From the NCBI GenBank assembly GCA_002919115.1, contig PKER01000290.1, positions 1 to 9,913 on the forward strand: 9,913 bases of DNA, read 5' to 3'. The notes under the pieces were generated by a model. It made no database searches and was not told where the DNA came from. It worked only from the letters and a program-made list of their open reading frames with translations. Shown one piece after another: positions 1-7,659 of the stretch. The position numbers and the translations under genes were made by a program. Source of the DNA: a bacterium (GTDB lineage Bacteria > Actinomycetota > Thermoleophilia > Solirubrobacterales > 70-9). Numbering within the stretch: the stretch's first letter is position 1; each line of letters opens with the position of its first letter.

Positions 1-4
1 CGCA

Positions 5-40
5 GCTTCAACGGAGCCGGGACTCCAACGTCCCGGACAC
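5..40 (-). repeat. CRISPR repeat, copy 2 from the leader
   Basis: This 36-nt repeat is identical base for base to the copy at 78-113. In crRNA sense it has 4 nt (GTGT), a 7-nt stem arm, a 6-nt loop (GTTGGA), the other stem arm, and a 12-nt 3' tail (CTCCGTTGAAGC). If the Cas6 domain cuts at the 3' base of the hairpin, as is usual for Cas6 enzymes, the tail would become the crRNA 5' handle; the exact cut site is inferred. Confidence 0.93.
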
Positions 41-77
41 CCGCCACTACTGCGACCGCGAGGGTCTCGACTGGTGG
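41..77 (-). other. CRISPR spacer, 37 nt
   Basis: This is the only complete spacer visible and the most recently acquired one if the leader lies at 114-287. It is GC-rich, and on the plus strand it reads as an uninterrupted 12-codon frame (RHYCDREGLDWW from position 42). That is compatible with an origin inside a protein-coding gene of a phage or plasmid, but the target cannot be identified from the sequence alone. Confidence 0.9.
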
Positions 78-113
78 GCTTCAACGGAGCCGGGACTCCA
101 ACGTCCCGGACAC
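78..113 (-). repeat. CRISPR repeat, leader-proximal copy
   Basis: This 36-nt repeat is identical to the copy at 5-40 and is the last one before the leader, with no further repeat between 114 and cas2. It carries no degeneracy. Degenerate terminal repeats usually sit at the leader-distal end, so an undamaged copy here agrees with this being the leader side. Confidence 0.93.
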
Positions 114-287
114 AGCTCGTGGAATTTCTCGCGGGTGAGCAGGGATTTTTTCAATCGATTCGAGAGGTCCGTGCGACGGCGCCCATTCTCAGCGGGGTGA
201 CCTCGCAGATTGCTTCACACTCCCCGATTTGCAGGGAAATCCGATGCGAGCGCTTCCGGCTATCCGTGCATCACCTCAGCCCTCGCA
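114..287 (-). promoter_or_regulatory. Probable CRISPR leader between cas2 and the array
   Basis: This 174-bp stretch between the cas2 stop codon and the first repeat has no convincing gene. It is less GC-rich near the array, with an A/T-rich patch at about 145-160. On the minus strand that patch contains TTGAAA (plus-strand 149-154), which resembles a -35 box, followed about 18-19 nt later by a poor A-rich -10 candidate, so a weak promoter for pre-crRNA is possible. By position it should be the leader, serving transcription and Cas1-Cas2 integration at the first repeat. The promoter boxes are low confidence; the position argument is good. Confidence 0.65.
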
Positions 288-584
288 TCACCAGATGGCG
301 TCCTTGGCTTCGGGAAGTGCGCGCCTCGTCCCGATGAACTCGACGCATTTGACTGCGCGACCAGTGGGCGAGCCGAGATCGAAGATGGCGACACTGTCCT
401 CTTTGAGATTCAGCGCGTCCAGGAGCTCTTCTTTCATCCAGAACAACTCGGCCCGAGTCAAGTCGCACACAAACACCGAATACTGCAGCGGCTCGCCCCA
501 TGTCTTGGCAACCTGATGGACCCGACGCAGGCGCGCCGCGTCTCGTACGTCGTAGGCCAGCAGGTATCTGGTCCGTGCCGCCAC
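288..584 (-). CDS. cas2: CRISPR-associated endoribonuclease/integration factor Cas2
   Basis: This is the last gene of the cas operon, 98 residues, normal for Cas2. The N-terminal beta strand RYLLAYDVRD (residues 6-15) carries the conserved Asp at D12, followed by a Cas2-like LQYSVFVCDL (33-42) and DSVAIFDLG (63-71), the pattern of the ferredoxin-like fold. Cas2 forms the dimer that bridges two Cas1 dimers in the adaptation complex; its structural role matters more than any nuclease activity. The start is GTG at 584-582, whose first base is the last base of the upstream cas4-cas1 stop codon (TAGTG), a 1-nt overlap that implies translational coupling. The CRISPR leader begins directly after its stop codon. 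Confidence 0.95.
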   Translation of the reverse strand: MAARTRYLLAYDVRDAARLRRVHQVAKTWGEPLQYSVFVCDLTRAELFWMKEELLDALNLKEDSVAIFDLGSPTGRAVKCVEFIGTRRALPEAKDAIW

Positions 585-2239
585 TATCTAGTTGTCAAAC
601 ACCGATAGGCGGGAGTCTCCCCCACCAGCACCGCAGCGAGCAAGCGAGCCTGGATCTCGAGGCAGCGCCGATAGCTCGCCTTGTAGCCGAACAAGGGATG
701 ACGAAGCGTGCTCTTCATGCGCCGCTCGTAAGCCGCGATGACCTTGCGCCGACCCGACGGGGTGAGTGCAACGGCGCCAGCTCGTTCGACGAAGTCATCC
801 CTTGAGACCTCACCGTTGTTGATGACCGTCAGGGCGGTCGAGTCGCAGATCAGCGGTCGAAACTCCTCGGCTAGGTCCAGAGCGAGCGCTGGACGCCCGA
901 AGCGGGGCCGGTGGAACAACCCAACGTATGGGTCAAGCCCCGCGGCGAATGCAGCCACTGTTGCGTCCTTGCTCAGAAGCGAGTAGAGAAACGAAAGCAG
1001 CGCGTTGGTTCGGTCGGTCGGGGGCCGCCGTGTCCTGCGCTCGAATGGTTTTTCGTCGAGTCCGCCCCGGCGCGCAAGCAAAGGTCCGAGTTGTGCGAAG
1101 TAGATGCGAGCCGCGGCGCCCTCGATCCCCAGGAGCTCCTCGCTGCTCTCGACACTCTCCGCCCGCCGGGCAAGCTGCGCTAGCTGCGCCAACGCCTCGT
1201 CGGCGCCGCCGCGCGCGTGCCGTCTGATCAGGGTCCGAGAGTTGCGGATCTTGCCAGCGATGAACTGGCAGGCGAGCTCGATCGCGCCCACGGCCGCGGC
1301 GCGGTGTTGGCGCATCCTCACCTCGACGTTGCCCGGCGGCATTCCCGTCGCTATCCCGCTCAACCATCCGCCGTATGTGAGCCATAGGACGGGGATCCCG
1401 CGATCGAACAGCTCGCGAAGGAGGGGAGGCGAAATGCTCACGTTGCCGAACAGGGCCACGTGAGAGACGTCAACCAACCGACGGGAGTCGACCTCCTTCC
1501 CGTCCTCCATCAGCGCTACGCGCCCGCCCCGCTTGCTCAGCCGCGCCCCTTGGGTGGTCACGTACAGGGGTGCCGAGGCTGGGTCGCTCGCGACCAGTCG
1601 ACGCTTGGGCCTTGGTGCTTCGCCTCTAAGGTAGTTGACCTCGTCAGGGAGGCAAATTCCCACGAGGGAGCAGCGCGGACACTTCGGGCTGTCCTGAAGG
1701 GGCGGCGGCGGGGTGTCGCGAGCCACGTCAGCGCGCAGCCGCTCAACCGCCTCCAGGGTGCGTTGCACCAACGCCTCGTGGATGGGTATGCGATGGCGCT
1801 TGCGAGTCTCGGCGAAGTAGACCTCGCCGTAATCGACGGCGTAACCGGCGTCGCGCAGCAGTAGCGCCTGCGCGCAAAGCTGCACCAGCTCCGGCTCCCA
1901 CAACGGTTCCTCCGGCGAACGCGGAGCGCCCCGCTTGTACTCCACGGGCACCGCATGTCCGCTGCGCTGCTCAAGCACGTCGATCTTCGCGATCAGGCCC
2001 AAGCGCTCAGAAGAGACTGTCACCGACGTTGACGGCGGCGGGTCCTGGTCTGTGTACGCGCTGTCTCGGCCAGACCGTCCACCGCGCTCCCTGTCGACGC
2101 GTCGGTGAACGAAGCGTCCTTCGACCGTGTCGTCGTTGTCACGGAAGGCCCGATCTACCCATTCCAGATAGGCCAGGCGCGGACAGTAGACGTATTCGTT
2201 GAGAATCCGAGCCGGGATCAGTTCGGGCAGGAAAGACAT
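584..2239 (-). CDS. cas4-cas1: Cas4-Cas1 fusion, spacer acquisition nuclease-integrase
   Basis: This 551-residue protein joins two adaptation enzymes, as is characteristic of type I-G loci. The N-terminal Cas4 domain (about 1-205) has a first cysteine C19 in YVYCPRLAYLEW, a RecB-type nuclease core with H45, D87 and E100-x-K102 (VEYKRG), and a C-terminal cysteine trio C187, C190 and C196; the four cysteines would bind a [4Fe-4S] cluster. The Cas1 domain (about 220-551) has the metal-binding set E373 (LLGIEGAAARIYF), H443 (GLFHRPRFG) and D455/E458 (LALDLAEEF). Cas4 trims prespacers and checks the PAM; Cas1 integrates them with Cas2. The start is ATG, 12 nt after the upstream stop, with only a weak upstream Shine-Dalgarno. 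All key residues are present, so the protein should be active. Confidence 0.96.
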   Translation of the reverse strand: MSFLPELIPARILNEYVYCPRLAYLEWVDRAFRDNDDTVEGRFVHRRVDRERGGRSGRDSAYTDQDPPPSTSVTVSSERLGLIAKIDVLEQRSGHAVPVEYKRGAPRSPEEPLWEPELVQLCAQALLLRDAGYAVDYGEVYFAETRKRHRIPIHEALVQRTLEAVERLRADVARDTPPPPLQDSPKCPRCSLVGICLPDEVNYLRGEAPRPKRRLVASDPASAPLYVTTQGARLSKRGGRVALMEDGKEVDSRRLVDVSHVALFGNVSISPPLLRELFDRGIPVLWLTYGGWLSGIATGMPPGNVEVRMRQHRAAAVGAIELACQFIAGKIRNSRTLIRRHARGGADEALAQLAQLARRAESVESSEELLGIEGAAARIYFAQLGPLLARRGGLDEKPFERRTRRPPTDRTNALLSFLYSLLSKDATVAAFAAGLDPYVGLFHRPRFGRPALALDLAEEFRPLICDSTALTVINNGEVSRDDFVERAGAVALTPSGRRKVIAAYERRMKSTLRHPLFGYKASYRRCLEIQARLLAAVLVGETPAYRCLTTR

Positions 2240-2251
2240 GACAGGCGAGCC

Positions 2252-3262
2252 TCAACCCGCGGCAGCCTCGGCGCGTCCCCGCGTCCCCACCTCGGCGTGC
2301 GGCGCCTCCGATACACCCCGACCAGAGATCTGCCCCGGATCCTCGATTAGCTCTCCCCAGGAGAGCGTCTCGCTGTCGCTCCCGAGCGTCTCGCGGCGGA
2401 AGGTGACTACGGCCGCGATCGAGTGGCGGCGCAAACGTTCCCAATCGGGTTCGCCGGTCACGTCGTGAACGGGCGCGAAGCGCAACGTAAACGCCACCGC
2501 CTTCTCCGTGAGCTGCTCAGTCCAGACCGGCAACGTGAACCTGCGCCAGCGGTCCCGGCGTTCCTCCCTGGTCAGCGCGCCGCGCGTGGCGATGCCCGGG
2601 CAGGCGGCGCCTCTACCGCTTGTGACCAGCGAAAAGAAGGTCAGGCCGGCGGCTGCTAGTGCCACCGCGCCCGCCACCCCCTTCGGCCCGAAGTTCGTTG
2701 GCGCCTCGGCAGCATAGGCGCGCACCGGAAGCTCCGCGCCCGGGTCCCAGCGCATGTTGTTCACCTTCGTGTACGTCCAAGGGCCAACCAGCGCCTCACG
2801 CACATCCGACTCCGACACTCCAGAGCTGATCCGGCGGAGAGTGTCGAGAAACCTCGCGCGACCGATTCGGGGCATCACCCGCAACGGCGTATAGGGGACA
2901 CGGTCGTTCTGACGCAGGGGGAGCTCCGCGATGCAGGCACCGACCATCTGCAGCGCGCGTGCGGAGCTCGCTCGGTCGATGATCTGGACCGCGTCGTCGT
3001 GCGCAAGGGCCATTACGTCCCGGTCCCAGCCGAACTCGGCTGTCAGGTCGCGGCCAGAGTTTGCGCGGAGCACGGCCTCGACCACATCGTCCGGGTCCCG
3101 AAGGCCACCGCCGGTGACGCAGGCCCGGTACAGACCGGCGCCCGACCTGCGCCAGCCGAGCTCCGCGCCGGGAACGCCAGCGTCGACCAGCAGCCTCAGC
3201 GCGCCTAAGGCGGCGAGATATGCCGTCGGGTTGCGCGGGTCAAGAGCGCTGAGCTCGATCAT
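2252..3262 (-). CDS. Probable type I-G effector subunit in the large-subunit (Csx17/Cas8u2) position
   Basis: This 336-residue protein is not one I recognise firmly by motif. It lies between cas3 and cas4-cas1, where I-G loci keep the large-subunit gene or a Cas3-associated accessory gene. The N-terminus (DPRNPTAYLAALGALRLL, residues 8-25, then a Trp at 37) resembles the opening of Csx17/Cas8u-like proteins. A second patch has W162, N168-N169, RWDP (171-174), R181-x-YA, then GPKGVAGAVALAAAGLTFF (192-210). No nuclease motif or membrane segment is evident, and the C-terminal 25 or so residues look disordered. It could recognise the PAM and support the R-loop, or be a Cas3 partner. Start choice: AAGGAGGTGA lies 6 nt before ATG at 3262 (TGATG, overlapping the cas3 stop by 1 nt) but only 3 nt before the alternative GTG at 3265, so ATG is preferred. 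The role is inference from context. Confidence 0.6.
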   Translation of the reverse strand: MIELSALDPRNPTAYLAALGALRLLVDAGVPGAELGWRRSGAGLYRACVTGGGLRDPDDVVEAVLRANSGRDLTAEFGWDRDVMALAHDDAVQIIDRASSARALQMVGACIAELPLRQNDRVPYTPLRVMPRIGRARFLDTLRRISSGVSESDVREALVGPWTYTKVNNMRWDPGAELPVRAYAAEAPTNFGPKGVAGAVALAAAGLTFFSLVTSGRGAACPGIATRGALTREERRDRWRRFTLPVWTEQLTEKAVAFTLRFAPVHDVTGEPDWERLRRHSIAAVVTFRRETLGSDSETLSWGELIEDPGQISGRGVSEAPHAEVGTRGRAEAAAG

Positions 3263-6219
3263 CACTCACCTCCTTCCTGCTCGCCAGCCGCGCTGGACGC
3301 GGCGCGGTCCGCGAGTACGAGAACGCTCTCCAGGGCGGCCAACCCCCACGGCGAGAAGGTCTCGTTGAGCGCTGCGAAGCGCTGCGCGTGCTCGGCCCAA
3401 GAAGGCTCCGCCTCGGGGTCGAGATCGAAGCTGCGGCCGTCGATCCGGATCCGCGTCGCGAGACTCCCATCCGCTTGCTCGCGCCTGGGGAAGTAGGGCC
3501 GGTAGCAGCCATGGTGGGTCAAGATCAGATGCAGCGCGAGGCTGAGGTCGAGATCGGGCCTCCCGTTCTGATCCGCCAGCTTCCGGGCCAGCTGCGCCGA
3601 GCCGGCCTCGTGCCGCAAGCCGCGCGGCCACCCTGCGACGACCCGTGCCCGCTGGGACGCGGCCGACCCGGCCGCGATCGCTGACTTCGCGAGCGGCTCG
3701 TCGTCCTCGGCGCGCGGCGCGCCGCCGTTGAGCCACGCCTGGAACCGCGGGTCCAGCTTGCCGAGGTCGTGGTGCTGTGCGGCCCACTCGATTACCTCAC
3801 GCAGCTCCCCCTCGAGGTCGAGGGCCTGTGCGTACGCCCGCGCACGCTCGACGACCTGTTGAACGTGCTCCGCATAGATCTGGGCCGCGGGCCTACGGCC
3901 CTTGGACAGCGCATCAGCGCCGGGAGCACGCGGCCCGTACTCACCCCTCCTCGCCGCCGCGGCCACCTCGGGACTCGGATAGGCACGGACCACCAGCGCC
4001 TGCGGGGCGTCCACGGACACCGGGATCACCGTTCCCTCGTCGGCCCCGAACAACGCAGCGACCGCCTCCCAGTTTCGGGGGACCCCGAACCCGTCGACCT
4101 CCCGTCGGGCCCGGTCCAACAGGCGCCGCCGCACCTCGGCCGCGAGCTCCCGGTAGGCGTCGGCGTGGCTCAGCCAGCCCGCTTCGATCGCGGCCACCGT
4201 GTCCGCGACCAAGCCGACATCCTGCGCCGACTCCCGGCCATCCAGCAAAAAGCGCGGCCGCGCCAGGTCGAGATCACCGAGGTCGTCGACGGGGCCCTTC
4301 GCGGCCGGCGCCCAGCCGAACTCGTCGCATCCCCCTGCGCCCGCGGGCACCACGACGACCGCGCCGGGGCGCAGGTCGCGCGGATCCTGCGACAAGCGCA
4401 CCTCGTTTCGCTTGTCGGCGTCGGGCGGGTTGACGATCACGAAGGGGCGCCCTCGCCACGGCTCGCCCTCGCGGCTGATCTCGCCCTCCGCCTCCGATCC
4501 CTCAAGGTCGGCGAAGTCCGCTTCCGCCTTGCCCGCCAGCCAACGCCGCGCGCGTAGGAACGGGACCTGCAGGAGTTCCTCGACGTGCGGCGGGCGGACA
4601 CGTACCCGCTCCTCCCATTCGGCGCGCACCGCGGGGTCGCTCGGATCGCCCCGCAGGTCCGCGCGCCATGCGATATGCACGTCGGGCACCTCGAGCGCGG
4701 CGTCCCCGTGCAAGAACACCCCCACCTCAGGATCGGGCTCCGGCCGCTCGCTCGTGCATGCGAGGGACTCGACGTGCCACGGCAGTAGCCGCGGGGTGAT
4801 CGTCGCGTCGGCGGCCTGGGGAGGACCGAGATCTCGCAGCCGGTCAAGCGACGCCGGACTTAGGTCGCCGTCGGCGTTCTCCTTGAGCCACTTGAACGTG
4901 GCACCCGCGACGTCGCCGTAGACGGGACACTTCTTCGTGTCCACGATGACAACGTGCGATTCGCCCAGCTCGCCCGCACGGTCGAGCCGCCCCAGGCGCT
5001 GGGCGAGGGACGGGAACGGGGCCGCGGCCGTGACGAGCCCGTCGAAGTCGAGGTCGAGGCCCACCTCTATCGTCTGGGTGGCCACGACGAAGAGCGGCTC
5101 CCGGCCCTCGCGCGGAGCGGCATCATGGGAGCCGCTCGCAACGCGGATCGGCGGCCGATCATCCTCCCCTCGCTCCGGAATCCGAGCAAGCAGCCGCCCG
5201 CGGTCGGCAGGCCGCGCGGGCCCGATCACGAGGATCGCCTGGCGACCGGCACGCCTCAGCCGCTCGAACGCCGAGCGCGCGTCGGCGACGGTGTTGGCGA
5301 TCACCCCGATCACCCCTCCCCGTTCGTCCGCCAGGCGCATCGCCTCGCGCGCGAGCGCTCCGGGAAGGCCGTCCGAGTCCTTCGAGCCGAGGCGCACGAA
5401 CCGCGGGACCTTCCTCGCCTCCAGCCGGCCCTTGAGTTCGCCCCTTTCCTCAGGGGCGAGCCTGAACGCGCGCACGGCAGTGTCTACGTCGGGCGTCGCC
5501 GTTGCTCGAATCACACGCAGCGGACGCACCGGACAACGGGGAGCCTCGCGCTGGTAGTCGGCCACGGCGCGTGCCGTCTGCAGGAACGGCCGGGCGATGT
5601 GAGCCTCGTCCAAGACGACCAGGCTCTCGGTGGCGACGAGGGCCGCATCCACCGGCCACGTCTTGAACGACCCCCCGTAGCCGCGAAACAGCATCCGCGA
5701 CCCGATCTGGTCCACGGTGGAGCAGATCACCGCGGCCGCTGCGGGCGAGATCGGCTCGGGGCGGAGCCCCGCGCCGCCGCGCCAGCGTCGAACCTGCACC
5801 GCACCGCCCTCAAGCCAGGGATCGAGCGCAGCGAGCTCGCGCCGCACCCACGCGACGCTCTCACCCGGCGAGCGCTCCAACGCCGTCGCCACCGAAGCGG
5901 CGTGGTCGAAGATCTGATCCACGACCGAGCGCCGGTCGACTACCCAGAAGAGCCGCAGCGGCAGGTCCCGACGTCCCTGCCGGAGCTGCCACGCAAGCGC
6001 GAACAGAAAACACTCGATCGCAGTGGTCTTGCCGCAGCCGGTCGGGACATCGAGCATCTCTATCGCCTCGCCCGCGGCAAGCTCCTCGGCGAAGCGCTGC
6101 TGCCACAGGTAGGCCTCACGTGCGCCTGTCGGCGATGCCCCTTGCCCAGCCTGCTCCTGGCCGATCGCCTCGTGAAGCTCGCGGTAGAAGGCCGCGAACT
6201 CCTCGCGTACGCCGCTCAT
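3262..6219 (-). CDS. cas3: Type I-G Cas3 helicase-nuclease with C-terminal HD domain
   Basis: This 985-residue effector nuclease is recruited to target-bound Cascade, unwinding and degrading invader DNA. The helicase comes first: Walker A LDVPTGCGKTT (56-66), DEAH box (204-207), motif III-like RATATP (238-243) and motif VI QRLGRLDRAGE (407-417). The HD nuclease is C-terminal: H785, HHDLGK (816-821, H817-D818 the HD pair), H870 in LRHEAG, the THHG histidines (902-903), and D971 in LADRAAS, a full metal-binding set. HD after helicase is the arrangement of type I-G; most other type I Cas3 proteins have HD first. Roughly 365 residues lie between motif VI and the first HD histidine, with no motif I can name. 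The ATG overlaps the csb2 stop by 4 nt (ATGA), with GGAGGT 6 nt upstream. Confidence 0.96.
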   Translation of the reverse strand: MSGVREEFAAFYRELHEAIGQEQAGQGASPTGAREAYLWQQRFAEELAAGEAIEMLDVPTGCGKTTAIECFLFALAWQLRQGRRDLPLRLFWVVDRRSVVDQIFDHAASVATALERSPGESVAWVRRELAALDPWLEGGAVQVRRWRGGAGLRPEPISPAAAAVICSTVDQIGSRMLFRGYGGSFKTWPVDAALVATESLVVLDEAHIARPFLQTARAVADYQREAPRCPVRPLRVIRATATPDVDTAVRAFRLAPEERGELKGRLEARKVPRFVRLGSKDSDGLPGALAREAMRLADERGGVIGVIANTVADARSAFERLRRAGRQAILVIGPARPADRGRLLARIPERGEDDRPPIRVASGSHDAAPREGREPLFVVATQTIEVGLDLDFDGLVTAAAPFPSLAQRLGRLDRAGELGESHVVIVDTKKCPVYGDVAGATFKWLKENADGDLSPASLDRLRDLGPPQAADATITPRLLPWHVESLACTSERPEPDPEVGVFLHGDAALEVPDVHIAWRADLRGDPSDPAVRAEWEERVRVRPPHVEELLQVPFLRARRWLAGKAEADFADLEGSEAEGEISREGEPWRGRPFVIVNPPDADKRNEVRLSQDPRDLRPGAVVVVPAGAGGCDEFGWAPAAKGPVDDLGDLDLARPRFLLDGRESAQDVGLVADTVAAIEAGWLSHADAYRELAAEVRRRLLDRARREVDGFGVPRNWEAVAALFGADEGTVIPVSVDAPQALVVRAYPSPEVAAAARRGEYGPRAPGADALSKGRRPAAQIYAEHVQQVVERARAYAQALDLEGELREVIEWAAQHHDLGKLDPRFQAWLNGGAPRAEDDEPLAKSAIAAGSAASQRARVVAGWPRGLRHEAGSAQLARKLADQNGRPDLDLSLALHLILTHHGCYRPYFPRREQADGSLATRIRIDGRSFDLDPEAEPSWAEHAQRFAALNETFSPWGLAALESVLVLADRAASSAAGEQEGGE
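3266..3275 (-). promoter_or_regulatory. Strong Shine-Dalgarno deciding the start of the large-subunit-position gene
   Basis: On the minus strand this reads AAGGAGGTGA, almost the full anti-SD complement, and lies within the last codons of cas3. It is 6 nt from ATG at 3262 and 3 nt from GTG at 3265, favouring the ATG. It is among the strongest ribosome-binding sites in the operon, which suggests the small protein is made in quantity rather than only by read-through from cas3. Confidence 0.75.
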
Positions 6220-7655
6220 TCGACCACCTCCGCAGCCACTTGGCTAGGTGAGTGCCGACCGGCGGTCCGGACGGGCCTAAATAACCCGATCCCCAGGTAG
6301 CGCCCGCGTCCCGCCAGCAGGGGGCCGCGAACCTCCCGCTCGAACTCGACCCGTACGTGGAAGGCGACGGCTTTGCGGTTGGACGGAGCCGAATGCAGGC
6401 CGGCCGGGACAGCCCCGTGCAGGAAGGGCGCCTTGTTGACTTGAATCACCGCCCCTTCGACCAGCTCGACGGGCAAACCCGCGTGCTCGAAGCTCCGACG
6501 CACCATGCCCTCGAATGTCTCCCCCCGGCTTGCCTTCGGATGGCGGTCGAGTAGCACCGGCGTGGCTGTGGCCCACACCCGGCTCGGCCCGATCCAAGTC
6601 GCTGGATCGAGGGTCCGGGGGCCGTCGCCACCCGCCCGCTCCAGGCGCCACGGCACCACGCCGCCGTGGATAGCGAGACGGTCCACGCCGGAGACGGAAG
6701 TGACGATCTCCGCCAGCTCGTCGTCCGTGCAATCAGCCGGGATCGCCGCGGCGACGCCCATGATCGACCCGTCGGAGTAGCGGTGGCCCACGTTCGGAAG
6801 GGCGAGGTAGGCCACGTGCGGGTTGCGGCCGTGCCCGTGCAGCGCTGCGCTCGCCGCGTCCCCCGCGCAACTGAGGACGGCGGCGCGGAACCGCTCCGCG
6901 ACAAGGCCCGCGTGTTGGATCCCTAGCGGGAAGCCGTCGGCTCTGCGCATGACCACAAGCGACCCGAACGCACCGGAGACAGCGTGCGGCCCCTCCTCCA
7001 GCCGCTCATCGCCGTAGACCACGGTCGATCCCAGCCCGGGCGGCGCCTCGGCCTCCCTGAACGCCAGCACCTGATCGGTCATTCCCGGCGCGGCGGTGCG
7101 CAATGCGAGTGTGCGGCCACCTCCCCCAGGCCGATGGGTCGGAGCGGGCGGATCGTCGGCGAGCGAACAGGCGACGGGGCTTCGGCTTGAGCCCAGGTAC
7201 TGCACGGCCTCCACGATCCGGCCAAGGCGCTCGCGCATCCCCTCGTCCGGTTTCGCGTCCGGCCAGACGAACCACACCGGCTCGTCGCCCACGACCATCG
7301 TGGGAAAGCGCCGGCCGGTGCGGCCCACCTGGCGCCCTACGTCCTCCCCCCTGCGGATGCGACCGCGCGCATCGGTTGCTTCGGCTTTGCTCAGGTTGCG
7401 CGGGACGTAGACCAGGGGAGCGGACCGTTCGGCTGCGTCCGGCGGGCAGACGAGCTCGGGCGCACCCTGCCCCTCCAGCCACCGTAGGGCCTCGAGATCC
7501 CGAGGATCAACCTCGTCGGCAGCCAGCGCCCACGCGGCCGCAACCATGGCAACGTGGAAACGGCCCGGGTGCGGGGGCCACTCGACGACGCCAGGGGCGC
7601 CGGGAGGGGAGGCCTGATACGTCCCCTGCAGGAACTGGCAGCGAATCGCCAGCAC
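6216..7655 (-). CDS. csb2: Csb2, Cas5-Cas6 fusion RAMP protein of type I-G
   Basis: This 479-residue protein matches the Csb2 (GSU0054-type) family in length and layout. The N-terminal Cas5-like part has the family signature VVEWPPHPGRFHVAMVAAAW (23-42). The middle carries PHVAYLALPNVGHRYSDGS (279-297) and ATPVLLDRHPK (364-374), and the C-terminus the glycine-rich Cas6-type loop GPLLAGRGRYLGIGLF (444-459). In type I-G it both caps the 5' end of the crRNA as Cas5 and processes pre-crRNA as Cas6, consistent with there being no separate cas6 here and with the stable hairpin in the repeat. H28, H34 and other histidines are candidate catalytic residues, but I cannot assign one. The start is GTG, 4 nt after the csb1 stop, with GGGGAG about 7 nt upstream; the 3' end overlaps cas3 by 4 nt. 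Confidence 0.93.
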   Translation of the reverse strand: MLAIRCQFLQGTYQASPPGAPGVVEWPPHPGRFHVAMVAAAWALAADEVDPRDLEALRWLEGQGAPELVCPPDAAERSAPLVYVPRNLSKAEATDARGRIRRGEDVGRQVGRTGRRFPTMVVGDEPVWFVWPDAKPDEGMRERLGRIVEAVQYLGSSRSPVACSLADDPPAPTHRPGGGGRTLALRTAAPGMTDQVLAFREAEAPPGLGSTVVYGDERLEEGPHAVSGAFGSLVVMRRADGFPLGIQHAGLVAERFRAAVLSCAGDAASAALHGHGRNPHVAYLALPNVGHRYSDGSIMGVAAAIPADCTDDELAEIVTSVSGVDRLAIHGGVVPWRLERAGGDGPRTLDPATWIGPSRVWATATPVLLDRHPKASRGETFEGMVRRSFEHAGLPVELVEGAVIQVNKAPFLHGAVPAGLHSAPSNRKAVAFHVRVEFEREVRGPLLAGRGRYLGIGLFRPVRTAGRHSPSQVAAEVVE

Positions 7656-7659
7656 CGCT

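Larger units (their letters stand above)
1..113 (-). CRISPR. Leader-proximal end of a type I-G CRISPR array (truncated by window edge)
   Basis: Two identical 36-nt repeats (5-40 and 78-113) flank one 37-nt spacer (41-77); bases 1-4 are the end of the next spacer, so the array continues beyond the left edge. On the minus strand the repeat begins GTGTCCGGGAC and ends GTTGAAGC, an ending typical of type I repeats. This, with the same-strand cas operon ending 174 bp upstream, indicates minus-strand transcription with the newest spacer nearest cas2. Each repeat holds a perfect 7-bp stem (CCGGGAC/GTCCCGG) with a 6-nt loop, the expected substrate for the Cas6-like part of Csb2. Repeat identity is seen directly; direction is inferred. 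Confidence 0.95.

Noticed and set aside
212..247. Possible degenerate repeat in the leader, sharing GCTTCA with the CRISPR repeat start
   Set aside because: Only the first six bases match; the remaining 30 positions, including the hairpin arms, do not. I therefore do not call a third repeat or a CreA-like mini-repeat.
4199..4921. Plus-strand 240-codon open frame inside cas3
   Set aside because: Its Ser/Arg-rich composition without motifs is the usual out-of-frame shadow of GC-rich coding DNA.
4954..6300. Long plus-strand open frame of 448 codons antisense to cas3
   Set aside because: It is an antisense shadow in high-GC DNA. It is Arg/Pro-rich with no recognisable domain, and the minus-strand cas3 frame carries all helicase motifs.
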